Assembly (NCBI RefSeq): GCF_022414535.1
Contig: NZ_JADWYM010000011.1
Span: 89,049 to 153,048 of the forward strand
Length of the DNA: 64,000 bases
Origin: Streptomyces sp. MUM 2J
GTDB lineage: Bacteria; Actinomycetota; Actinomycetes; Streptomycetales; Streptomycetaceae
Direction: 5' to 3'
Both the position numbers and the translations under genes were made by a program. Each line of letters starts with the position of its first letter. Within the stretch, counting starts at the first letter, position 1. Positions 17,085 through 25,880 of the stretch are shown piece by piece. The notes beneath the pieces are model-generated. The model was given only the letters and a program-made list of their open reading frames with translations. It was not told the origin of the DNA and ran no database searches.

Positions 17085-18031
17085 GCCGCCTCCATCCAGA
17101 TGTCGGCGAGTGACTCCTCCAGGTTGATCCGGGGACGCCAGCCGAGCCGGTCGCGTGCGGTGCGCACATCGGCCTGCTGCCAGCTGCCGCAGCCGTCGGG
17201 GTAGGGGAAGGCGACGGGTGCCGGGTGGTCGGAGTCGGCGCGGGGGTGGCCGATGGACGCCCGCAGCGGGCCGGGGGGCCCGTCGAGTTCGTGGAGGGCG
17301 CCGCCGTATCCGGCGACGCGGGCCAGGACGGCGGCGGCGTCCCGCAGCCGGACGGCACGGCCGGAACCGATGTTGATGACGCCCTGCGCGGCCGACAGCG
17401 AGGCGGCGTGCACGGCCCGGGCGACGTCCCGGACGTCGACGAAGTCGCGCTGGACACCGAGACCGCCGACCTTGAGTTCGCCGTCCCCGGACTGCATGGC
17501 GCGGCGCATGGCCTCGGCGAGCCGGCCGAGTGGGGAGCCGGCCGGGGTTCCGGGTCCGGCGGGCGAGAAGACGCGGAGGACGACGGCGTCGAGGCCGGAC
17601 CCGAGGACGAGTTCGGTGGCGGCGAGCTTGCTGACGCCGTACGGGCCGCCGGGACGGGGCACGGCGTCCTCGGCGGTGGACGAACCGGGCTGACTCGGGC
17701 CGTACTCGGCACCGCAGCCGATCTGGACCAGACGGGCGCCGCAGCCGCTGCGTCGCAGGGCCTCGCAGACGGTGGCGACGGCGACGGTGTTGTGCCGGGT
17801 GAGGTCACGGGCGCCGCCACGGGTGGCGCCGGCGCAGTTGACGACGACCTGGGGGTGGACCGCGTCGAGGAAGCGGGTGAGTGCTCCGGGGCTGCCGGTG
17901 GCGAGGTCGAAGCGGACGTCGGCGTCGTCGCCGCGGCCGAGTGCGGTGAGCTGGACGGCCGGGTCGGCGAGCAGCCGGTCGGCGACGAAGCGGCCGAGAT
18001 AGCCGTTGGCTCCGATCAGCAGGACCCTCAT
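17072..18031 (-). CDS. NAD-dependent epimerase/dehydratase family protein
   Basis: This 319-residue extended short-chain dehydrogenase has the N-terminal dinucleotide loop GANGYLGRFVADRL and an internal Ser/Tyr-type active site region (EYGPSQPGSS, then YGVSKLAATELVLGSG, the YxxxK motif). A sugar-nucleotide binding C-terminal half (RDFVDVRDVARAV, INIGSGRAVRL, LGWRPRINLEESLADIW) is typical of UDP-sugar epimerases/dehydratases. It probably makes or adjusts an activated sugar. It is part of the co-oriented cluster 16335-21225 and overlaps the following spherulin-like gene. The precise sugar cannot be told. Confidence 0.85.
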   Translation of the reverse strand: MRVLLIGANGYLGRFVADRLLADPAVQLTALGRGDDADVRFDLATGSPGALTRFLDAVHPQVVVNCAGATRGGARDLTRHNTVAVATVCEALRRSGCGARLVQIGCGAEYGPSQPGSSTAEDAVPRPGGPYGVSKLAATELVLGSGLDAVVLRVFSPAGPGTPAGSPLGRLAEAMRRAMQSGDGELKVGGLGVQRDFVDVRDVARAVHAASLSAAQGVINIGSGRAVRLRDAAAVLARVAGYGGALHELDGPPGPLRASIGHPRADSDHPAPVAFPYPDGCGSWQQADVRTARDRLGWRPRINLEESLADIWMEAACRI

Positions 18032-18139
18032 CGCACGGCTCCCCGGGCCGAATCCTCGGGTCGGGACGTGATCATCTGGTGTTCTCCTTCGGGGTGTTCC
18101 GATGGTGTGCGGACCGGCGCGGGTGACGTGGGGGGCGGA

Positions 18140-19471
18140 TCACCGCGGGTCGCTCGGTCGTACGTGGGCGGAGGCACGGGAAAGGGTGCGGGCCGCGTGG
18201 GTCAGCAGGATCAGGGCGCCCGTCCCGCACGCCAGGGCCGGCACGCCGCCGGGGCCCCAGGCCGCCACGAGGGTTTCGACGGGGACCGCCAGGAAACCGC
18301 AGCCGGGCAGGCGGGCCGCGAGGACGGTGGCCGTGGCGGCGGCCTCGGCGGCGGCGACCGCGGTGAGGATGACCGCGGGGGCGTGGGTGAAGCCGTGGAT
18401 GTGGAGGAGGCGGGCGAGCAGGAGGAGAGCGCCCAGCGCGAGAGACCGGGCGTAGTCGGCGGGTTCGTCCAGGACCGCGGCGCAGACGGCGAGAAGGGCC
18501 GTCAGGAGACCGAGGTACAGGGCGATCGCGCTCGCCAGCAGCGGGCGTACGGCTGCGGCGAAGTCCGTCAGCATGCGGCTGGCGGCCATTCTGCGGCGGG
18601 CTCCCTCGGCGAGGACGTGGGCGGCGAGGGCCGCGGGCAGGCAGGACAGCAGAAGAGCGAGCACGGGGACGGCCGTCAGCGGCCAGGGCCCACCGGGGGT
18701 GCCGTCGGGCAGTCCGTCGGGGCCCCCGTGGACGGCGGCGCGCAGCAGCGCGTCGCCGAGGGCGGCGTAGCCGAGCAGCCACCAGACCCGGGATCTGGTG
18801 CCCGTGGGGCGCGGGCTGCTCCGCGCGCGACCTCCGGGACTCAGCGGCCCGCGGCCGAGGGCCGCGCGGACGCCCAGGACCAGGGCGAGAAGGCCGGCGG
18901 CGGCCACGTACAGGCGGGCGCGTCCCTCCGCGAGGTGCATTCCGGCCACCGCGGCGGCGCCGGCCGCGCCCGGCAGGAGGGCGAGCAGCATCCAGTCGGG
19001 GCGCGGCCGGCCGGTCTCGGGGGCGGTGACCGTGCCGGCGGGGGTGTCTTCGCCGCGGGGCACGCGCGCGTACATCTCCTCCGCGAGGGAGAACACGTCC
19101 CGGTGCCGGAAGCCCGCGGCGGTGCGATCGGTGACGCCGTGCGCCTCCAGACCCGCCGCGATCTCCAGCGGGTCGACGGCCCGTGCGCACAGCTCGCGGT
19201 GCCGGTGCATCAGGGCCTTGACGGGGTCCGCGCCGCCCCGCCGGCGGTCGGTGGAACGGTGGTCGGGCCCCGCGGCCTCGACGTCGGGGACGCCACCGGA
19301 GCGCGGCCCCGGGACGGGTGCCGCGCCGGGTGCCCCGTCACGGGCAGGTGCCCCGTCGGGCGCGGGCGTGCCCGCGGGGCCGGGCGCGTGCGGCAGTGCC
19401 TGTGAGCGGGGGTCCCGGGCTCTCGTGCCGGCCGGTGTTCCCGGGCGGTCCAGTTCTCCGAGGCCGCTCAT
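18140..19471 (-). CDS. Polytopic membrane protein of the polysaccharide-like cluster
   Basis: This 443-residue protein is not assigned to a named family. A Pro/Ala-rich cytoplasmic N-terminus (residues 1-80) is followed by a conserved-looking stretch (MHRHRELCARAVDPLEIAAG, then HRDVFSLAEEMYARVPR). About eight hydrophobic helices follow from residue 155 to the end. Its stop codon overlaps nothing, but its start overlaps the glycosyltransferase stop by 4 bases (ATGA), so the two are coupled. By position it could be the membrane carrier or assembly component for the polymer, analogous in role to PelG or PelE. That is inference, not homology. Confidence 0.7.
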   Translation of the reverse strand: MSGLGELDRPGTPAGTRARDPRSQALPHAPGPAGTPAPDGAPARDGAPGAAPVPGPRSGGVPDVEAAGPDHRSTDRRRGGADPVKALMHRHRELCARAVDPLEIAAGLEAHGVTDRTAAGFRHRDVFSLAEEMYARVPRGEDTPAGTVTAPETGRPRPDWMLLALLPGAAGAAAVAGMHLAEGRARLYVAAAGLLALVLGVRAALGRGPLSPGGRARSSPRPTGTRSRVWWLLGYAALGDALLRAAVHGGPDGLPDGTPGGPWPLTAVPVLALLLSCLPAALAAHVLAEGARRRMAASRMLTDFAAAVRPLLASAIALYLGLLTALLAVCAAVLDEPADYARSLALGALLLLARLLHIHGFTHAPAVILTAVAAAEAAATATVLAARLPGCGFLAVPVETLVAAWGPGGVPALACGTGALILLTHAARTLSRASAHVRPSDPR

Positions 19472-21225
19472 CGCGCTCCCTCCCCCGCGGGCACCGGCAC
19501 CGAGGCGCGGACGGGTGGTCCGGCCGCCCAGGCCGGTCCGCCCCGGGCCACCACGCGGGTGCCCGGAGCGGTCCAGCGCCCGGGCACGTGGGCCTCGGCG
19601 GGCACGCCGAACGGCAGGGGCTCGCCGGTGCCGTCGACGACGACCCGGTTGACCGGGCTACTGGAGACGAGCTCCAGGTAAATGCCGTGAAATGCCGCGA
19701 TGTTCTGCTCGACGGTGAAGAGTTCGAGGGCACGCGCGCGTGCGGCGGCGCCCAGGCGTGCACGGCGCTCGGGGTCGCGCAGCAGTGCGACGCACGCCTC
19801 GGCGAGCGCCCGCGGATTGCGCGGGGGTACGACGACCCCCGTACCGCCGATGACCTCCACCACCGCGCCCACGTCCGTCGACACGGTCGCGAGCCCGCAG
19901 AACATCGCCTCGACCAGGCCGACGGGGAAGCCCTCGACGACGCTCGACAGCACACTCACCGCTCCGCAGGCGTACGCGTCGGCGAGGGTGGCGGTCTCGT
20001 GACCGCCGAGCTCCTCGAAGGAGACGGGATTGCTGCCCACGGCGTGCAGTCCGTCGGCCTCGTCGGGGAAGAGCTGGGCGGCGAGCGCACGGCAGTGGCC
20101 GAGGTAGGCCTGTCCTTCGGCCCCGGTGCCGGTGACGACGAAGCGCAGGCGGGCCTTCGGCTCCTCCTTGCGGACCTCGGCGAACGCGTGCAGCAGCGAC
20201 ACCAGGTCCTTGGCGGGTTCCACCCGGCCCACCCACACCAGCGTGTCGGGCTCGCGCTCCTCGGGCGACTCCCCGACCTCGGCGAAGCGGGCGGCGTTCA
20301 TGCCGGGGTAGACCATGCGGACCTTCGCGGGGTCGGCGCCGCACCGCTCCTGCCAGCGGCGGGCGTGGGCGTTGCCGGGCGTGACGCGGGCGGCCCGGCC
20401 GTAGACCTCGGCGGCGAGCCGGCCGTGGAAGGCGGCGAGCAGGGCCCGGACGGCGGGCGCGTCCCCGGCGCCTTCCGGGTGCGGCGCGCCTCCCGCGGCC
20501 GGGGCGGCTCCGGAGGTCAGGTAGTGCGTCCGCAGCCGCACCCCGTACTCGGTCACCAGCAGGGGTACGCCGAAGAAGTGGGCGGCCAGCAGGCCGGGCA
20601 GGGCGGCTGTGCCGCCGGCGGCCGCGTGGCACACGTCGACGGCGCCGAGCCCGTCGTCCTCGTACCAGTCGAGCGAGAGGGGACGCAGGGCCTGTTCCAG
20701 GCGCCCCGCGACGGTCAGCAGGTCCGGCACACGGGCCTCGCGTGCGTGCCGCAGTGCGCCCGGCGCGCGACAGGCGCGTTCGAGGGCGCGTACCGCCCCT
20801 TCCGAGCGCAGCGCCCCGACCAGACCGCCCTCGTCGCGGGCGACTTCGGCCAGACCGAGGAGCGCGCTGCTGAAACGGTCCGCCTCGGCGGTGTGCGCGC
20901 CCTCGGCCGGTTCGCCGCCCTGACCGTCGGCACCCCCGGCGCACAGGGCCGCGGCGAGTTCCCCGTAGCACTGGGCGAACCGCCGGAGCGCGCGCCGTCC
21001 CAGCGCCGCCCCGTCGTGCTCCGCCCTCCACAGGGGCGCGGTGCGCACCCTGCTGACCTGCGGCGGCAGCGGGATCCAGCCCTCGTCCTCCTGGCGCTCA
21101 CTGCGGCTGAGCGCGTAGATGTCGAACTCGTGCTGCCCGAGCCCGCGCACGAGCCGGTCGCACCACAGCCCTGCGTCACCGCTCACATACGGATAGCCAC
21201 CCTCCGTAAGCAGTCCGATGCGCAC
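19468..21225 (-). CDS. PelF-like GT4 glycosyltransferase
   Basis: This 585-residue cytoplasmic glycosyltransferase has an N-terminus (RIGLLTEGGYPYVSGDAGLW) and a long N-terminal half resembling the DUF3492 domain of PelF, the polymerising glycosyltransferase of Pel exopolysaccharide. The C-terminal GT4 half has VWVGRVEPAKDLVSLLHAF and the nucleotide-sugar E-x7-E motif in EGFPVGLVEAM. It starts at GTG 21225 and is the first gene of a four-gene co-oriented cluster (coupled to the membrane protein). Together these suggest synthesis of an aminosugar polymer. No PelA deacetylase, PelD or outer-membrane part is nearby, as expected in a Gram-positive. The donor sugar is unknown. Confidence 0.8.
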   Translation of the reverse strand: MRIGLLTEGGYPYVSGDAGLWCDRLVRGLGQHEFDIYALSRSERQEDEGWIPLPPQVSRVRTAPLWRAEHDGAALGRRALRRFAQCYGELAAALCAGGADGQGGEPAEGAHTAEADRFSSALLGLAEVARDEGGLVGALRSEGAVRALERACRAPGALRHAREARVPDLLTVAGRLEQALRPLSLDWYEDDGLGAVDVCHAAAGGTAALPGLLAAHFFGVPLLVTEYGVRLRTHYLTSGAAPAAGGAPHPEGAGDAPAVRALLAAFHGRLAAEVYGRAARVTPGNAHARRWQERCGADPAKVRMVYPGMNAARFAEVGESPEEREPDTLVWVGRVEPAKDLVSLLHAFAEVRKEEPKARLRFVVTGTGAEGQAYLGHCRALAAQLFPDEADGLHAVGSNPVSFEELGGHETATLADAYACGAVSVLSSVVEGFPVGLVEAMFCGLATVSTDVGAVVEVIGGTGVVVPPRNPRALAEACVALLRDPERRARLGAAARARALELFTVEQNIAAFHGIYLELVSSSPVNRVVVDGTGEPLPFGVPAEAHVPGRWTAPGTRVVARGGPAWAAGPPVRASVPVPAGEGAR

Positions 21226-21456
21226 GAGTACACCCCCGATCTCCCGTATGGGGAGCCGCCGTTGGTCCGGCGGCTCGCAGCGGGACGAACGTATGCGGAC
21301 AAGGCGGTGGCGCGACGGACGGTTGTCCGTCGCGCCACCAAAAGGGGTGAACGGTCGTAACTTTCCCGTGCGGGTCGCGTTCGGTCGGGCTAAGAGATCA
21401 CATGACCGCGAAGTGACACGTCACGCGCCCCGGCCCGGCGCACAGCCGGGTTCCAG

Positions 21457-21519
21457 GGCGTGTTTCGAAGGAGTGTCGTCCACCCGAAGGGCGGGCAGGC
21501 GGGACTTTCGAGGCACGCC
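21457..21519. mobile_element. 63-bp MITE-like element with IS5-type ends
   Basis: The left end AGGGCGTGTTTCGAA (21455-21469) is identical for 15 bases to the left end of the IS5-family element at 31230. The right end ACTTTCGAGGCACGCCC (21504-21520) is its inverted copy with two differences. The element has no coding capacity. The flanks CCAG (21453-21456) and CTAT (21520-21523) each differ by one base from CTAG, the target of the full IS. The stop codon TAG of the DUF3152 gene lies in the right flank (21520-21522). It is probably a non-autonomous derivative mobilised by that transposase. Confidence 0.75.
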
Positions 21520-23100
21520 CTATGGGTACGGCCAGGCGTTGGGGAGGCAGTGGATCCCGTCGTGGTCGAGGAACTTGGTCTGCTGCTGCATGACCGGCGC
21601 GAGGTCGCCGTCCTTCTCGCAGTTGCGGTGTCCGTAGCCGAGGCGGTGGCCGATCTCGTGGTTGATCAGCATCTGCCGGTAGGCACGGATCCGGTCCCCG
21701 AAGGTCGAGGAACCCTGGGCCCAGCGGTACGCGTTGATCATCACCCGCTCGGTGGCGGCGGAGTCGCAGGAGACGTGCTCCTCGCTGGTGTCCAGTCCGG
21801 ACTTGGCGCACCAGACGTCGGTCGTGCCGGGGCTGGCGAGCGTGATGACGAAGTCGGGCTGGCCGGACCGGACGCGCTCGAAGGTGCGCTCGCCGCGGTG
21901 GGCCCAGCTGCGGTCGTCGTTGAGCGTCCTCTGCACGGCCTGGGCGAACAGCTCGGCGTCGAGTCCGAGCCCCTGCTCGACGTCCACGCGGTACGTGTAC
22001 TTGCGTCCCTTGCCGGGTGCCTCGTCGACGCCGGGCACCGCGTCGAACCGTCCCGGCCCCTTCAGGTCCGGGTCGAACGCGTACTTCCGGTCGAGCTTCT
22101 GCTCGTACGTCAGGGCCACCGCACGCGTCGGGGACGAGGGGCTCGGCCGTCCGTCACTGCGCGAGGCGGAGTCGTGGGCGTCCCGCGCCTGACCGGTGGG
22201 AGACGGTGTCCGCGCACCGTCCTCGCCGGTGCCGGTGACCTGCCCGGCGACGACGACGGCGAGCACGGTGGTCACGGCGGCTGCCGCGACGCCGGTGAAG
22301 GTCCGCCCCCTGGTGCCCTTCGCGCGGTCCGGCTCGCCGGCCGGCGGCGCACCGTCGGCGAGGTCGTGGCCGGTGCCGGCAGCGCTGCCGGTGAGCCCGG
22401 CGCCCGGGACGCCGAAGTCCCGGTCCGTGACGGAGGCGTACGGGTCCGGGCCCCGGGGCGGCACCGGTGCCCGCCTGCGGGGCGGGGTGAAGACATCGTC
22501 GGCCACGGCGTCGAAGGCGTCGACGTACTCCTGCCGGGGCCCGCTCCGCGGCGCCTGCCGCTGCCGGGGCAGACCCGGCCCGTCCGGCTGCCCGTACCGG
22601 GTACCGCCTGCGCCTTCTCCCAGCTCACCCCAGCCGCCCCCGGCCTCCCGCTGCTCGGGGTGACCACCGCGCACCCGGGGGGTGCCGTGGGCCGGGGTGC
22701 CCTGAACCGCCCCGCCGCCGGGCACACGCGGAACACCGTGTGCGGGCGTGCCGTCGGGGAACCGCGGAACGCCTCGGCCGGACGTGCCGTCGGGGAACCG
22801 CGGAACGCCTCGGCCGGACGTGCCGTCGGGGAAGCGGGGCGCGCCTTGCGCGGGCGTACCGTCCGCATACCGCGGCACCCCGTGCGCGGGCGTGCCACCG
22901 CCGTATCCCGGAGCACCGTGCGCGGGCGTTCCGTACCCCTGCGGCACCGGTCCGCCGGGCGCGGGTCCCCGCCACGGGGTCCCGCCGGACGGCGGCGGTG
23001 CCTGTGCGGGCGGTGCCTGCTCGGCCCGGCCCTCCCCGGATTTCGCTCTTCCCCCGGACGCGCTCTTCGGAGCGGGTCCACGCCTGCTGTGGCGTCCCAC
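21520..23100 (-). CDS. DUF3152 family membrane-anchored zincin-like protein
   Basis: The 526-residue protein begins with a disordered Gly/Pro/Arg-rich cytoplasmic region holding 12-residue repeats (GRGVPRFPDGTS type). A transmembrane helix follows (about residue 265-285, VAAAAVTTVLAVVVAGQVTG), and the C-terminal extracellular DUF3152 domain (residues about 355-526) ends it. This domain contains NHEIGHRLGYGH, a perfect HExxHxxGxxH zinc-protease signature, and the Cys pairs WCAK, HVSC, NC and HC. From memory, DUF3152 is conserved beside moeZ in actinobacteria (Rv3207c). Protease activity is inferred from the motif. It starts at GTG 23100, 9 bases after the upstream hydrolase gene. Its stop codon abuts the MITE. 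Confidence 0.85.
   Translation of the reverse strand: MGRHSRRGPAPKSASGGRAKSGEGRAEQAPPAQAPPPSGGTPWRGPAPGGPVPQGYGTPAHGAPGYGGGTPAHGVPRYADGTPAQGAPRFPDGTSGRGVPRFPDGTSGRGVPRFPDGTPAHGVPRVPGGGAVQGTPAHGTPRVRGGHPEQREAGGGWGELGEGAGGTRYGQPDGPGLPRQRQAPRSGPRQEYVDAFDAVADDVFTPPRRRAPVPPRGPDPYASVTDRDFGVPGAGLTGSAAGTGHDLADGAPPAGEPDRAKGTRGRTFTGVAAAAVTTVLAVVVAGQVTGTGEDGARTPSPTGQARDAHDSASRSDGRPSPSSPTRAVALTYEQKLDRKYAFDPDLKGPGRFDAVPGVDEAPGKGRKYTYRVDVEQGLGLDAELFAQAVQRTLNDDRSWAHRGERTFERVRSGQPDFVITLASPGTTDVWCAKSGLDTSEEHVSCDSAATERVMINAYRWAQGSSTFGDRIRAYRQMLINHEIGHRLGYGHRNCEKDGDLAPVMQQQTKFLDHDGIHCLPNAWPYP
22748..22829. repeat. 36-bp tandem repeat in the DUF3152 gene
   Basis: Two identical 36-base units (22748-22783 and 22784-22819) and the start of a third encode the 12-residue motif GRGVPRFPDGTS in the disordered N-terminal region of the protein. 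Diverged copies (GTPAQGAPRFPDGT, GTPAHGVPRVP) flank them. Confidence 0.9.
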
Positions 23101-23108
23101 GTCGCCCC

Positions 23109-24119
23109 TCAGCTCCCCTGGCTCGGGGACGCGGAGGTCCCGGACTCGTCACGGCGGTCACCGGGGGTGGTCGTGTCCGCCAGGAGGTCCCGGAACGCCG
23201 CGGCGACGGTGTCCGGGTACTCCATCATCGCCACGTGCCCGGCGTCCGGCATGGTCAGCAGGCGGCTGTCGCGGAAGGTGCGAGCGGCCCTGTGGGCCAT
23301 GCGGAATCCGACGAGCTGGTCCCGGCCGCCGTAGACGAGCAGGGTCGGGGCGAGCACGCGCTCGGCCTGCCGCCACAAGCCGTGCTGACCGCCGAGGGTG
23401 TACGCGTTCACCAGACCGCGGGCGGAGCGGGCCATCGCGTCCCAGAAGTACGGCAGCAGGAGCCGCCGCTCCAGTTCCTCCACCGCATGCCGGAAGGCCT
23501 CGGGCGTCACCCGGGAGGGGTCGCCGTAGCAGAGACCCATGACGCCGCGGACCCGCTGCTCGGCGCTCCATTCGCGGGTGAGACGGGTGAAGAGCGCGGC
23601 CACGCCGGGAACGCCGAGGAGCCCGGTCGGCACGGCGGTGCGCTGGACGCGCAGCTCCGGCAGGGCGGGGGAGACGAGGGTGAGCGTGCGGACGAGGTCG
23701 GGCCGCAGCGCGGCCACGCGCGTGGAGACGGCCCCGCCGAGGGAGTTCCCGAGGAGGTGGACGGGACCGCGGCCGGACGCGTCGAGGTAGCGGATCACCG
23801 CGCGGGCGTGCCCGCTGACCGAGTAGTCGCCGTCGTCCGGTGGCGGGGAGTCGCCGAAGCCCGGCAGGTCGACCGCCTCGCTCTCGACGGCCCCGTCGAG
23901 CTCGGCCATCAGCGACGACCAGTTCTGCGAGGAGCCTCCGAGACCGTGGACGTACAGCGCGAGCGGCAGTCCCTCGCGGGCGGGGGGCCTGGAGCGGACC
24001 GTCAGGGTGACGCCCGGCAGTCCGACCGACCGCAGCCGCTCGCCCTCCGCGACCCGGACGGACCCCGTCCTCGGGACGAGGTCGTTGGGCGGCACGGACG
24101 GCAGCTCGGTCGAAGACAT
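23109..24119 (-). CDS. Alpha/beta-fold hydrolase
   Basis: This 336-residue cytoplasmic hydrolase has an oxyanion loop HGLGGSSQNW and a nucleophile elbow LLGNSLGGAVS (Ser about 145). The acid is in LVYGGRDQLVG and the catalytic His in DAGHVAMME near the C-terminus, so the triad is complete. It is co-oriented with and 9 bases upstream of the DUF3152 gene, so the two form an operon. The order of lid helices fits esterases or haloperoxidase-like enzymes, but no substrate can be named. Confidence 0.88.
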   Translation of the reverse strand: MSSTELPSVPPNDLVPRTGSVRVAEGERLRSVGLPGVTLTVRSRPPAREGLPLALYVHGLGGSSQNWSSLMAELDGAVESEAVDLPGFGDSPPPDDGDYSVSGHARAVIRYLDASGRGPVHLLGNSLGGAVSTRVAALRPDLVRTLTLVSPALPELRVQRTAVPTGLLGVPGVAALFTRLTREWSAEQRVRGVMGLCYGDPSRVTPEAFRHAVEELERRLLLPYFWDAMARSARGLVNAYTLGGQHGLWRQAERVLAPTLLVYGGRDQLVGFRMAHRAARTFRDSRLLTMPDAGHVAMMEYPDTVAAAFRDLLADTTTPGDRRDESGTSASPSQGS

Positions 24120-24343
24120 GCGGCAATGTTACGAGACGATCACGCCCTGGTTCACGTGTTCGGCATCACAGCGAGACGGAACGGGCCGGGCGGCACAAGG
24201 GTCGTCTCAGGTCATGGACGCGAATGTATGGCATGGCGTCCGAATCGGGTGTCTCCTAGGCTCATGAAGAGGGCACCCGCGTGGGACCCCTGCTTCAGGG
24301 ACAGACGCAGGAAGTTCACAGGAAGTAGGAAGGGAGCCCGTCC

Positions 24344-24568
24344 GTGGCCGTAGACCCCACCGACCCCGAGACCTTCGAGGAGACCGAGGAGCGCGACGCC
24401 GCGGAGGTCGACGTCGAGGCTCCCGAGAACGACGCCGCCGAGCAGCACGCCGACGTCTCGCCCGACCGCGACGACCCGCTGGAGGGCGTGGACCCGGCGC
24501 GAGCCAACGAGGCGGACCTGATCGAGCAGGCGCGCGTGGTCTCCCTCGACGAGGACGACTACCGCTGA
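24344..24568 (+). CDS. Small acidic protein of unknown function
   Basis: This 74-residue, strongly acidic protein (many Asp/Glu) begins with GTG 24344 after AGGAAGGGAG at a good distance. It ends EADLIEQARVVSLDEDDYR, which looks like a short helix and a conserved tail. It has no membrane segment and no cysteine. I recognise it only as a type of small protein commonly kept in Streptomyces. The gene is divergent from the hydrolase and lies upstream of the TetR gene. Confidence 0.75.
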   Translation: MAVDPTDPETFEETEERDAAEVDVEAPENDAAEQHADVSPDRDDPLEGVDPARANEADLIEQARVVSLDEDDYR

Positions 24569-24763
24569 CCGTTCACACCGGCAGCCCGCTGAGCTGGAGA
24601 GAGGACTTCGTTTGCCCGCTTGGCCCCGCTTTCAAACCTTCCGCACGACTTTCGCCACCGTCCGGTCCATGAAATTCTGCGCTCGCACCGCGCACACCCG
24701 GGTTACCGAAAAGTACGATGGCGACGCGGCGCACACCGCAAGTGGACGACTTTGGGAGGCGGC

Positions 24764-25411
24764 GTGACAGCCATCGAGCAGACAGAGGCGGCACGCCCGC
24801 GGGGTACGCGCCTGCCGCGCCGAGCCCGACGGAACCAGCTGCTGGGCGCCGCCCAGGAAGTCTTCGTGGCGCAGGGCTACCACGCCGCCGCCATGGACGA
24901 CATCGCCGAGCGCGCGGGCGTCAGCAAGCCGGTGCTCTACCAGCACTTCCCGGGCAAGCTCGACCTCTACCTCGCCCTGCTGGACCAGCACTGCGAGGCG
25001 CTGATCCAGGCGGTGCGCAACGCGCTCGCGTCCACCACCGACAACAAGCAGCGCGTGCGGGCGACCATGGACGCCTACTTCGCGTACGTCGAGGACGAGG
25101 GCGGCGCCTTCCGCCTGGTCTTCGAGTCGGACCTGACCAACGAGTCCGCCGTGCGCGAGCGCGTCGACAAGGTCACCAACGAGTGCGCCGAGGCGATCTG
25201 TGACGTCATCGCCGAGGACACGGGTCTCTCCCGCGCCGAGTCGATGCTGCTCGCCTCCGGCCTCGGGGGACTGGCCCAGGTGGTGGCCCGCGCCTGGCTC
25301 AACAGCGACCGCAGCGTCCCGCGCGACGAGGCGGTGCAGCTCCTGGCGTCGCTGGCCTGGCGCGGCATCGCCGGCTTCCCGCTGCACGGCAGCGAACAGC
25401 AGCAGCACTGA
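24764..25411 (+). CDS. TetR/AcrR family transcriptional regulator
   Basis: This 215-residue regulator has the N-terminal helix-turn-helix LLGAAQEVFVAQGYHAAAMD, with GVSKPVLYQHFPGKLDLYLAL as its recognition part (residues about 25-70). The ligand-binding C-terminal domain follows. GTG 24764 is preferred because GGGAGGC lies just upstream, and the longer frame from 24620 has non-family codons. From memory, the orthologous position in mycobacteria is Rv3208, next to the DUF3107 gene, as here. The target and ligand are unknown. Confidence 0.9.
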   Translation: MTAIEQTEAARPRGTRLPRRARRNQLLGAAQEVFVAQGYHAAAMDDIAERAGVSKPVLYQHFPGKLDLYLALLDQHCEALIQAVRNALASTTDNKQRVRATMDAYFAYVEDEGGAFRLVFESDLTNESAVRERVDKVTNECAEAICDVIAEDTGLSRAESMLLASGLGGLAQVVARAWLNSDRSVPRDEAVQLLASLAWRGIAGFPLHGSEQQQH

Positions 25412-25582
25412 CCGCGCGCGGCCGGGCTCGGCGGACGGACGGGGCCGTGCGCGATGTGTTCCCGCGCGATGTTCGCTCCTGGCGTGCTGGCGCGGAGCGT
25501 GCACGTCCCCTCACCGGGCTAATGTGTGCTGGGTACAGCGCGGTAGATCGCGCACTTCACTGACCGTCGGAGGGACATAGCC

Positions 25583-25810
25583 GTGGAGGTCAAGATCGGC
25601 GTGCAGCACGCGCCCCGCGAGATCGTTCTGGAGAGCGGTCAGAGTGCCGAGGAGGTCGAGCGGGCGGTGTCCGAGGCGCTCGCCGGGAAGTCGCCACTGC
25701 TGAGCCTGGTGGACGAGCACGGCCGCAGGATCCTGGTTCCGGCCGACCGCCTCGCGTACATCGAGATCGGCGAGCCGGCTCCGCGCAAGGTGGGCTTCGG
25801 CGCCCTGTAG
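25583..25810 (+). CDS. DUF3107 family small protein
   Basis: This 75-residue protein (MEVKIGVQHAPREI... to RKVGFGAL) matches the DUF3107 family, a small beta-rich protein conserved in actinobacteria (M. tuberculosis TB9.4/Rv3208A, from memory). The GTG start follows GGAGGGACAT. The consensus end, KVGFG, is complete. Its function is unknown, and its position behind the TetR gene is conserved. Confidence 0.92.
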   Translation: MEVKIGVQHAPREIVLESGQSAEEVERAVSEALAGKSPLLSLVDEHGRRILVPADRLAYIEIGEPAPRKVGFGAL

Positions 25811-25831
25811 GAGGGCGCGCGCCCGACACGG

Positions 25832-25880
25832 CGGAAGGGCCCGGTGACGTCACGGTGTGTGGCGCCACCGGGCCCTTCCG
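25832..25880. terminator. Strong hairpin after the DUF3107 gene
   Basis: A perfect 15-base stem, CGGAAGGGCCCGGTG (25832-25846) with CACCGGGCCCTTCCG (25866-25880), starts 21 bases past the DUF3107 stop. The rest of the 311-base gap up to 26121 shows no gene. It probably contains the promoter of the small membrane protein. Confidence 0.88.
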
